From Clostridia bacterium (GTDB lineage Bacteria > Bacillota > Clostridia > Oscillospirales > Acutalibacteraceae), in assembly GCA_900769375.1 (NCBI GenBank), contig CAAGGN010000065.1:1-10597 (forward strand): a DNA stretch of 10,597 nt, written 5' to 3'. Below the pieces are notes generated by a model, which searched no databases, was not told the origin of the DNA, and saw only the letters and a program-made list of their open reading frames with translations. Made by a program: the position numbers and the translations under genes. The stretch's first letter is position 1; each line of letters begins with the position of its first letter. Below are positions 5,978 to 10,597 of this stretch, piece by piece.

Positions 5978-6805
5978 TTACTTACGACGCTTCACGATAT
6001 ACTTATCGCTATGCTTATTCTTCTTACGGGTCTTGTAACCCATAGTAGGTTTACCCCAAGGGGTAACAGGACTGGGACGACCGATGGGTGATTTACCTTC
6101 ACCACCACCGTGGGGGTGATCGCAGGGGTTCATTACAGAACCGCGAACGGTAGGTCTCCAACCCATATGGCGCTTACGACCTGCTTTACCGTAGTTTACG
6201 TTAGCGTGTTCAGGATTGGACACGGTGCCTACGGTTGCCATACATTTTTCAGGCACGTTACGAAGTTCGCCTGAGGGCAAACGAAGAAGTGCCATACCGT
6301 TTTCTCTTGCCATAAGCTGAGCCATGTTACCGGCTGAACGAGCGAGCTGAGCGCCCTTGCCGGGATAAAGCTCAATATTATGGATGAAGGTACCAACGGG
6401 AATATTAACGAGGGGAAGTGCGTTACCGGGCTTGATATCAGCATCGGGACCGCTTACAACCTTATCGCCAACTTTTAATCCCTGAGGAGCGATAATGTAA
6501 CGCTTCTCGCCGTCCTCGTACTGAACGAGGGCGATAAATGCAGAACGGTTAGGATCGTATTCAAGGGTAAGAACGGTTGCGGGTACTCCGAAACGGTCTC
6601 TCTTGAAATCGATTACTCTGTACTTTCTGCGGTTTCCGCCGCCTCTGTGGCGAACGGTGATTCGGCCATAGCTGTTACGGCCGGCATTTTTCTTTATTGG
6701 CTCAAGCAAACTTCTTTCGGGCGCAACTTTGGACAATTCGGAATAATCCATGGTTGTCATATTACGGCGACCGTTAGTAGTCGGCTTATAATGCTTTATT
6801 GCCAT
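5978..6805 (-). CDS. rplB: 50S ribosomal protein L2 (uL2)
   Basis: L2 is needed for subunit association, tRNA binding and peptidyl transferase activity. The 275-residue product begins MAIKHYKPTTNGRRNMTTMD, as in other Bacillota. Its N-terminal RNA-binding domain includes YGRITVRHRGGGNRRKYRVI and DFKRDRFGVPA. The C-terminal domain ends with NPCDHPHGGGEGKSPIGR (residues 227-244), which holds the conserved histidine (H230) near the peptidyl transferase centre. The ATG at 6805 is used. An in-frame GTG at 6814 abuts the AGGAG sequence and cannot be positioned on it. The upstream gap to rplW is unusually long (82 nt) and holds two hairpins. Confidence 0.98.
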   Translation of the reverse strand: MAIKHYKPTTNGRRNMTTMDYSELSKVAPERSLLEPIKKNAGRNSYGRITVRHRGGGNRRKYRVIDFKRDRFGVPATVLTLEYDPNRSAFIALVQYEDGEKRYIIAPQGLKVGDKVVSGPDADIKPGNALPLVNIPVGTFIHNIELYPGKGAQLARSAGNMAQLMARENGMALLRLPSGELRNVPEKCMATVGTVSNPEHANVNYGKAGRKRHMGWRPTVRGSVMNPCDHPHGGGEGKSPIGRPSPVTPWGKPTMGYKTRKKNKHSDKYIVKRRK

Positions 6806-6833
6806 TTGTTTCACTCTCCTATTTAGGCTTAGC

Positions 6834-6852
6834 GAAGTTGTCTTGCAACTTC
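6834..6852 (-). repeat. hairpin 2 in the rplW-rplB gap
   Basis: The perfect inverted repeat GAAGTTG-CAAGA-CAACTTC has 7 bp arms and a 5 nt loop. It is 14 nt upstream of the AGGAG of rplB and is not followed by a T-run, so it is not an intrinsic terminator. A 9-codon ATG-to-TAA reading frame (6829-6858, MYEVARQLR) runs through it but has no properly placed ribosome binding site. Confidence 0.65.
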
Positions 6853-6862
6853 ATACATCACC

Positions 6863-6879
6863 GGAAATTTAAAATTTCC
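6863..6879 (-). repeat. hairpin 1 in the rplW-rplB gap
   Basis: The perfect inverted repeat GGAAATT-TTA-AATTTCC has 7 bp arms and a 3 nt loop. It begins a few bases after the rplW stop codon and is separated from hairpin 2 by only 10 nt. It is A/T-rich and therefore weaker than hairpin 2. No T-run follows it. It could be an RNA processing or protein-binding site, which is inference. Confidence 0.55.
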
Positions 6880-6887
6880 TCTTACGC

Positions 6888-7181
6888 TTACATAAGACCG
6901 TCGAAGAATTCGATGGACTTAGAATCAGCTGTGAGGGTTACAACTGCCTTCTTCCAAGAAGCAGTATATCCTTCATAGCGGCCCATTCTTCTTGCCTTAC
7001 CGCGTACGTTAATTGTGTTTACCTTGGCAACGTCAACCTTGAACAATTCCTTAACGGCATCTGCGATTTCGTATTTGGAAGCGTCCTTAGCGACCTTGAA
7101 GGTGTATTTCTTGTCAGCAATGCCTGACATGCTCTTTTCGGTGATTACCGGAGCAATAATGATATCCTGTGCGGTTTTCAT
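6888..7181 (-). CDS. rplW: 50S ribosomal protein L23 (uL23)
   Basis: L23 sits at the exit tunnel and is the main docking site for trigger factor and the signal recognition particle. The 97-residue product begins MKTAQDIIIAPVITEKSMSG, with the IIAPVITEKS family motif at residues 8-17. It continues KKYTFKVAKDASKYEIADAV, KELFKVDVAKVNTINVRGK and a basic loop before KKAVVTL. The ATG at 7181 overlaps the rplD stop by one base (TAATG), and GAGGAGGTG lies inside the end of rplD. This is classic translational coupling. Confidence 0.97.
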   Translation of the reverse strand: MKTAQDIIIAPVITEKSMSGIADKKYTFKVAKDASKYEIADAVKELFKVDVAKVNTINVRGKARRMGRYEGYTASWKKAVVTLTADSKSIEFFDGLM

Positions 7182-7804
7182 TATGCGTACACCTCCTCAA
7201 TTTTTGCGACAGCACCCTTAACCACTACAAGTGTATCGGCATTGATGATGTCATAGGTGTTAATTGTGTTAACCTGAGCAGATTTAGCGCCTGCAATGTT
7301 AGCGATACTCTTAACTGCATAAGCATCGTTGTTTTCGAGAACAACAAGAGTTTTCTTTGCTGCGCCGATTGCCTTTAAGCACTCTGCAACGGTCTTGGTC
7401 TTAAATCCGTCTAACTTAAGCTCATCAAGAACTATCATATTGCCTGTTGCAACCTTATCGGAAAGAGCAGACAAGAGAGCAAGACGGCGAACCTTCTTGT
7501 TAAGAGAATAAGAATAATCTCTTGGCTTGGGTGCGTGGACAATACCACCGTGTCTCCACTGGGGAGCTCTGGTTGAACCCTGACGGGCGTGGCCGGTACC
7601 CTTCTGTCTCCAGGGCTTCTTACCGCCGCCGGAAACTTCTGTACGGGTCAGAGTGGATTGTGTGCCCTGACGCTGATTGGCAAGATAGTTAACTACTGCC
7701 ATATGCATAACAACTGCATTGGGTTCAATTCCGAATACTGCATCGGAAAGCTTGATTTCACCAACGCTTTTACCTGTCATATCAACAACTGCTATATTAG
7801 GCAT
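7181..7804 (-). CDS. rplD: 50S ribosomal protein L4 (uL4)
   Basis: L4 binds domain I of 23S rRNA and its long loop reaches the exit tunnel constriction. In E. coli it is also the repressor of the S10 operon. The 207-residue product has the tunnel loop at about residues 45-95 with TEVSGGGKKPWRQKGTGHAR and APQWRHGGIVHAPKPRDYSY. The C-terminal alpha/beta domain contains KVRRLALLSALSDK, TLVVLENND and NTYDIINADTLVV. The ATG at 7804 follows AAGGAAGGAGTG, which starts at the TAA of rplC. Its presence beside a highly structured rpsJ leader makes it the natural candidate regulator, but the sequence does not prove this. Confidence 0.98.
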   Translation of the reverse strand: MPNIAVVDMTGKSVGEIKLSDAVFGIEPNAVVMHMAVVNYLANQRQGTQSTLTRTEVSGGGKKPWRQKGTGHARQGSTRAPQWRHGGIVHAPKPRDYSYSLNKKVRRLALLSALSDKVATGNMIVLDELKLDGFKTKTVAECLKAIGAAKKTLVVLENNDAYAVKSIANIAGAKSAQVNTINTYDIINADTLVVVKGAVAKIEEVYA

Positions 7805-7823
7805 AATTCAAAACACTCCTTCC

Positions 7824-8453
7824 TTAAGCTTTAACGCTGTCGAAGAGAACTACGATGCCGCCCTTGGGGCCGGGGATGGCGCCCTTAACAGCAATTATGT
7901 TCTTTTCTGCGTCAACTTTAACTACGCTGAGGTTCTGAACGGTTACACGCTCGTGGCCCAAATGACCGGCCATCTTCTTGCCCTTGAAGATTCTTGCAGG
8001 GTCGATAGTACCCAAAGAACCGCCATGGCGATGAACAGGACCAGTACCGTGGGTTTCTTTAAGACGGCCAAAATTCCAACGCTTAATTACGCCGGCATAG
8101 CCCTTACCCTTTGAGGTGCCTCTTACGTCAACTGCTTCACCTTCAGCGAATACATCTGCCTTAATTATGTCGCCCACGTTCATTGCGCTAATGTCTTCAA
8201 GACGGAATTCGCGAAGAACCTTCTTGGGAGCTACGTCGCCTTTAGCGAAGTGGCCCTTCATGGGCTTGTTTACCTTAGAAGCCTTCATATCGCCGTAGCC
8301 AATCTGAACAGCTTCATAACCGTCGTTCTCGATTGTTTTCTTCTGTGAAACAACACAGGGGCCTGCTTCAACAACAGTTACCGGAACAACGTTACCATTT
8401 GCATCAAAAAGCTGAGTCATACCAAGCTTTTTGCCAATGATTGCCTTTTTCAT
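7824..8453 (-). CDS. rplC: 50S ribosomal protein L3 (uL3)
   Basis: L3 is one of the two proteins that start large-subunit assembly, and its loop reaches towards the peptidyl transferase centre. The 209-residue product starts MKKAIIGKKLGMTQLFDANG, as expected. It has RGTSKGKGYAGVIKRWNFGR at about 111-130, THGTGPVHRHGGSLGTIDPA (134-153) and FKGKKMAGHLGHERVTVQN, all family signatures, and it closes with AIPGPKGGIVVLFDSVKA. The ATG at 8453 has AAAGGAGGAAAAAAC upstream. An 86-nt gap with an inverted repeat separates it from rpsJ. Confidence 0.98.
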   Translation of the reverse strand: MKKAIIGKKLGMTQLFDANGNVVPVTVVEAGPCVVSQKKTIENDGYEAVQIGYGDMKASKVNKPMKGHFAKGDVAPKKVLREFRLEDISAMNVGDIIKADVFAEGEAVDVRGTSKGKGYAGVIKRWNFGRLKETHGTGPVHRHGGSLGTIDPARIFKGKKMAGHLGHERVTVQNLSVVKVDAEKNIIAVKGAIPGPKGGIVVLFDSVKA

Positions 8454-8476
8454 TGTTTTTTCCTCCTTTGGTTATT

Positions 8477-8499
8477 GGTCAACTTACGCTGACTTGACC
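8477..8499 (-). repeat. inverted repeat in the rpsJ-rplC gap
   Basis: GGTCAA and TTGACC, 6 nt arms with an 11 nt loop, lie in the 86-nt gap about midway between the rpsJ stop and the rplC ribosome binding site. No T-run follows it on the minus strand. I see no promoter of good spacing in the gap. The function is unknown. Confidence 0.45.
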
Positions 8500-8539
8500 T
8501 GCGGTGCCGAAACGCTTTATTTATATAAGGTGTTATAAA

Positions 8540-8851
8540 TTAAAGCTTGATTTCGATTTCTACACCGGCGGGGAGCTCAAGGTTTGTTAAGGCCTCAACA
8601 GTTTTGTTGGAAGGTCTGATAACATCGATGAGTCTCTTGTGTGTCCTCATTTCGAACTGCTCACGGCTGTCCTTATACTTATGAACAGCGCGGAGAATGG
8701 TTACAACTTCCTTTTCAGTGGGAAGCGGTACGGGACCGGATACCCTAGCGCCTGTACGTTTAGCGGTTTCCACTATCTTTTCAGCGGACTGGTCTACAAG
8801 TGCGTGGTCATAACCCTTTACTCGAATTCGGATTTTTTCTTTTACTGCCAT
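8540..8851 (-). CDS. rpsJ: 30S ribosomal protein S10 (uS10, NusE)
   Basis: S10 belongs to the 30S head and also acts, as NusE, in transcription antitermination with NusB and in NusG-linked coupling. The 103-residue product starts MAVKEKIRIRVKGYDHALVD and carries the family signature ARVSGPVPLPTEKEVVTILR. It also has EQFEMRTHKRLIDVIRPS and ends LPAGVEIEIKL. The ATG at 8851 is supported by ATTAGGAGGCG about 10 nt upstream and by the conserved N-terminus; the in-frame extension to 8935 has no family match. It is the first gene of the S10 operon and follows a leader of about 280 nt. Its ribosome binding site lies inside a predicted hairpin. Confidence 0.98.
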   Translation of the reverse strand: MAVKEKIRIRVKGYDHALVDQSAEKIVETAKRTGARVSGPVPLPTEKEVVTILRAVHKYKDSREQFEMRTHKRLIDVIRPSNKTVEALTNLELPAGVEIEIKL

Positions 8852-9130
8852 GTGATTTTCGCCTCCTAATTTAGTTGGCGGGCAAAACTTACACCGTGCC
8901 GCGTGTTTCTTCACAGCACAATATAAAACCGGCAATTGCTGGGGTCACAGACAATTCCGGAACAGCGGACCATTCCGCCGTTGCACAAAGGATTCGCAAG
9001 TATCTTTTGTGCTTCCATAGTTCTTTCGCCCGGTTTAAAATCGGACATACTCCGCGGAAATTTCCCGACTCGATGGTCGGCCACCTCCCGCATCAACGCA
9101 TGTATTTTACGCCACATTTGCGCAGCGTAC
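8852..9130 (-). promoter_or_regulatory. structured 5' leader of the S10 operon
   Basis: This gene-free stretch of about 280 nt between the promoter and rpsJ can form, in transcript order, eight local hairpins. They lie at 9108-9129 (9 bp with three G-U pairs, loop CAAA, at the extreme 5' end), 9065-9080 (CCGAC/GTCGG), 9028-9046 (GTCCG/CGGGC), 8983-9012 (GCACAAA/TTTGTGC plus GAT/ATC, 8 nt loop), 8962-8981 (ACGGCGGA/TCCGCTGT, loop ATGG), 8929-8960 (CCGGAATTG/CAATTGCCGG with a bulged G), 8896-8919 (GTGCTGTG with CACG-CG-GCAC) and 8860-8880 (encloses the ribosome binding site). No hairpin is followed by a T-run, so control, if any, is more likely at translation initiation or by an assisted mechanism. 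In E. coli L4 acts on the S10 leader; the ligand here is unknown. Confidence 0.65.
8860..8880 (-). promoter_or_regulatory. hairpin enclosing the rpsJ Shine-Dalgarno sequence
   Basis: The RNA CGCC-AA-CTA-AAT-TAG-GA-GGCG can fold with 4 + 3 base pairs around a symmetric AA/GA internal loop and a 3 nt loop. The AGGAGG at 8862-8867 lies wholly in its 3' arm. If formed, the hairpin would block 30S access to rpsJ, the usual endpoint of r-protein feedback. The stem is short, and the fold is a paper prediction. Confidence 0.5.
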
Positions 9131-9136
9131 CTATGT

Positions 9137-9188
9137 ATATTAGCATAATCAAGTCCGATTGTCAAGAACTTTTTTGAAAAAATTCTTA
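9137..9188 (-). promoter_or_regulatory. sigma-A promoter of the S10 operon with UP-like element
   Basis: A consensus -35 TTGACA (9160-9165) and a -10 TAATAT (9137-9142) are separated by exactly 17 bp. A TGC just before the -10 gives the extended -10 TGn motif. Directly upstream (9166-9188) is an A/T-tract block, AATTTTTTCAAAAAAGTTC, resembling an alpha-subunit UP element. Transcription should start near 9130, at the foot of the first leader hairpin. This is the only strong promoter seen for the 21 downstream genes. Confidence 0.88.
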
Positions 9189-9222
9189 TATTTTTCACGA
9201 AATTTTAAATTAAAATTCGTAC

Positions 9223-9254
9223 AAAAAAACGAAGGGAAAAAACCCTTCGTTTTT
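9223..9254 (-). terminator. intrinsic terminator after the yitT-like gene
   Basis: On the minus strand, CGAAGGG-TTTTTT-CCCTTCG is followed by seven T residues. The stop codon of the yitT-like gene lies 8 nt upstream of the A-tract that begins it. The plus strand also has a T-run after the stem, so it could work in both directions. It should insulate the S10 promoter from upstream transcription. Confidence 0.92.
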
Positions 9255-9262
9255 AATCTTTT

Positions 9263-10120
9263 CTACGTATTAATTCTCTTAAAGCCCTCGCCTAAAATTT
9301 CTCCTGCTTCTCCAACAACCACGAAGGCATTTTTATCAAACTCGTTAACTACCGAGTAAACAGCCGAGACTTCATTAAGTCGCACGGTACACATAAGCAT
9401 TTCTCTTTCCTTGCCCGTATATGCTCCCTTAGCTTTAAGCATTGTAACACCGCGCGCAACCCTTTCGATAATCGCCTTGCTTATTTCCTCAGGGTTGTCG
9501 GTCACTATATAAATTATCTTGCCCTTGTCAGAACCGTAAAGAACGGTATCCATAACCTTAGAAGAAACAAACATAGCAATAACCGAATAAAGAGCGGTTT
9601 CAATATTTCTGAAAACTATAGCTGTGATTATAATTACCAATCCGTCCATAGTCAACAGAACTCTGCCGACCGTCAAGTGCCTGAATCTTCGGTTTATGAC
9701 CTTGGCGATTATATCGACGCCACCCGTGGTACCGCCTCGCATAAATACAAAGCTAAGTCCAAGTCCCATAATTATACCGCCAAAAATAGCCGCCAAAATA
9801 TTATCGGTTTCATAGGCGGGAATATATCTTTCGGTTATTTCAAGAGACAGTGAAACCATAGCCGTAGCAATTGCGGTTTTAACTATAAAATGTTTTCCAA
9901 GCTTAACGAAACCCAATATTATAATAGGTATATTTATAACGAACACCAAAAGGCCGGTAGGAATATCAGTGAATCTATGAATGAGCGTTGAAACACCGGT
10001 CACTCCTCCCGCACTTAACATATTGGCGTCGATTAAAGCAGTAATAGATAACGCATAAAGAAAACTACCTGCTGTCATCAGTAGCATATCTACAACAACC
10101 TTAAATATTTTCTTTTTCAT
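9263..10120 (-). CDS. YitT-family membrane protein (DUF161 plus DUF2179)
   Basis: This is a 285-residue integral membrane protein of the YitT/YvjA/YpjC family, whose biochemical role is not established. Hydrophobic segments lie at about 10-32, 55-73, 78-93, 106-127, 152-170 and 175-190. The glycine-rich family motifs SAGGVTGVSTLI (36-47) and RGGTTGGVDIIAKVI (128-142) follow or break the membrane segments. A soluble C-terminal DUF2179 domain (about 200-285) has RGVTMLKAKGAYTGKEREML and ends FVVVGEAGEILGEGFKRI. The ATG at 10120 is preceded by TAGGAGGCG. It lies 50 nt after mrnC and ends at a strong terminator, so it is not part of the S10 operon. Several paralogues per genome are common, so no specific symbol is given. 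Confidence 0.92.
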   Translation of the reverse strand: MKKKIFKVVVDMLLMTAGSFLYALSITALIDANMLSAGGVTGVSTLIHRFTDIPTGLLVFVINIPIIILGFVKLGKHFIVKTAIATAMVSLSLEITERYIPAYETDNILAAIFGGIIMGLGLSFVFMRGGTTGGVDIIAKVINRRFRHLTVGRVLLTMDGLVIIITAIVFRNIETALYSVIAMFVSSKVMDTVLYGSDKGKIIYIVTDNPEEISKAIIERVARGVTMLKAKGAYTGKEREMLMCTVRLNEVSAVYSVVNEFDKNAFVVVGEAGEILGEGFKRINT

Positions 10121-10140
10121 AATGCGCCTCCTACCTATAT

Positions 10141-10169
10141 ATTATATACCGTTTTTAAGTCAATAAAAA
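10141..10169 (-). promoter_or_regulatory. possible promoter of the yitT-like gene
   Basis: A perfect -10 TATAAT lies at 10141-10146, with TTTTTA 17 bp upstream as a weak -35. A start near 10134 would leave about 14 nt of leader including the full ribosome binding site. A TTGACT at 10158-10163 pairs at 16 bp with TATATA (10136-10141), but that start point would fall inside the Shine-Dalgarno sequence. Readthrough from mrnC is the alternative, since no terminator separates the two genes. Confidence 0.4.
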
Positions 10170-10170
10170 A

Positions 10171-10545
10171 TCAGTTGTAAGAATCGACAATCAAATTAAA
10201 CAATTCTTCTGCTCTTTCGGTTTTGCCTGAAAGATAAAGATAACCGAAAACACACTCAAGTCCTGTAGCGGTATGATACTCGCCGCCCGTGGCGCTTTTG
10301 GGTGTGTTGCCCGTATGGAAATTTCTTCCCCTTTTAAAAACCGCAATTTCTTCTTCGGTTAAACTCTGCTCAATCACCTTATATGCTTTGGCTTGGGAAG
10401 ATGCCTTAACCCATTCCACCGAAAGTTTATGAAGTTCCCCTGAAGGTCTGTTAACATTTGCCAGATGAGTTCTGACATACAGTCCGTAAACGGCATCACC
10501 GACAAAAGCCAGAACCGAGGGGCTTAAAATTTTTACATTATCCAT
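10171..10545 (-). CDS. mrnC: Mini-ribonuclease III
   Basis: Mini-III is a dimeric RNase III catalytic domain without a double-stranded-RNA-binding domain. In Bacillus subtilis it matures 23S rRNA ends with help from L3. The 124-residue product has LAFVGDAVYGLYVRTHL, with the metal-binding aspartate D17. It also has KRGRNFHTGNTPKSATGGEY (71-90) and TATGLECVFGYLYLSG, with the second catalytic acidic residue E97. The length matches the family. The ATG at 10545 has GGAGGG about 6 nt upstream; that site is the last part of a hairpin repeat that runs off the window. In many Bacillota mrnC follows cysS; here the upstream gene is not visible. The stop is TGA. Confidence 0.95.
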   Translation of the reverse strand: MDNVKILSPSVLAFVGDAVYGLYVRTHLANVNRPSGELHKLSVEWVKASSQAKAYKVIEQSLTEEEIAVFKRGRNFHTGNTPKSATGGEYHTATGLECVFGYLYLSGKTERAEELFNLIVDSYN

Positions 10546-10551
10546 TAAAAT

Positions 10552-10597
10552 CCCTCCACCGCAAACGCGGTCCCCCTCCCTTTAGGCAAGGGAGGCA
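10552..10597 (-). repeat. partial intergenic hairpin repeat upstream of mrnC
   Basis: On the minus strand, CCTCCCTT-GCCTA-AAGGGAGG (arms 10588-10595 and 10575-10582) is followed by GGG and ACCGC-GTTT-GCGGT (10558-10571), then GGAGGG (10552-10557). The layout of a CCTCCC hairpin, a short GC hairpin and a closing GGAGGG resembles an intergenic repeat I associate with gut Clostridia; this is recognition, not a search result. The terminal GGAGGG is also the mrnC ribosome binding site and is complementary to the CCTCCC arm. The element continues beyond the right edge. Confidence 0.6.

Noticed and set aside
6806..6814. GTG at 6814 as the start of L2
   Set aside because: Only one base separates it from AGGAG. 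The ATG at 6805 has usable spacing and matches the MAIK family opening.
8852..8935. 28-codon N-terminal extension of S10
   Set aside because: It lies in the structured leader, has no ribosome binding site of note and ends exactly where the conserved S10 N-terminus with a good Shine-Dalgarno sequence begins.
8929..8960. Leader hairpin as an intrinsic terminator or attenuator
   Set aside because: The stem is followed by TTTTATATTG rather than a proper T-run, and the stem carries a bulge and a 13-nt loop.
9019..9198. Continuation of the leader reading frame upstream to an ATG at 9198
   Set aside because: It spans the S10 promoter itself, so most of it would lie upstream of the transcription start.
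10141..10163. TTGACT paired with TATAAT as the yitT promoter
   Set aside because: The spacing is only 11 bp, too short for sigma-A; the TATAAT may still be used with a weaker -35.
1..10597. CRISPR arrays, transposases, phage genes, tRNA or rRNA genes
   Set aside because: No direct-repeat array, recombinase or transposase motif, or tRNA or rRNA sequence was seen on either strand.

Overview
The window holds most of the S10-spc ribosomal protein cluster, all on the minus strand. It is read from right to left: rpsJ, rplC, rplD, rplW, rplB, rpsS, rplV, rpsC, rplP, rpmC, rpsQ, rplN, rplX, rplE, rpsN (zinc type), rpsH, rplF, rplR, rpsE, rpmD and the first 31 codons of rplO, which runs off the left edge. 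To its right, also on the minus strand, are a YitT-family membrane protein gene and mrnC (Mini-ribonuclease III). The very strong AAGGAGG-type ribosome binding sites, the zinc-ribbon S14, Mini-III and YitT all point to Bacillota. Moderate base composition and a GGAGGG/CCTCCC hairpin repeat at the right edge suggest a gut-type member of the Clostridia (Oscillospiraceae-like). That placement is an inference.

Layout. 10552-10597: edge of a hairpin repeat that supplies the mrnC ribosome binding site. 10171-10545: mrnC. 9263-10120: yitT-like gene with a promoter-like box just upstream, closed by a strong intrinsic terminator (9223-9254). 9137-9188: a near-consensus sigma-A promoter with an A/T-rich upstream element. 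8852-9130: an untranslated leader of about 280 nt that folds on paper into a chain of eight hairpins, the last of which encloses the rpsJ Shine-Dalgarno sequence. 1-8851: 21 ribosomal protein genes packed with 1-base overlaps or short gaps.

How it works together. The genes encode early and central assembly proteins of both subunits (L2, L3, L4, L5, L22 and L24; S3, S8, S14, S17 and S19 among others). They are probably made from one long transcript, with translational coupling through TAATG overlaps and stop codons lying beside or inside the next Shine-Dalgarno sequence. Only three gaps exceed about 45 nt (rpsJ-rplC, rplW-rplB, rpmD-rplO), and each contains a short inverted repeat. No annotated protein family here is novel. 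The parts worth a second look are non-coding: the S10 leader, the tandem hairpins between rplW and rplB, and the repeat feeding mrnC. The S10 cluster is also not preceded by tuf/fusA as it is in many Bacillota.
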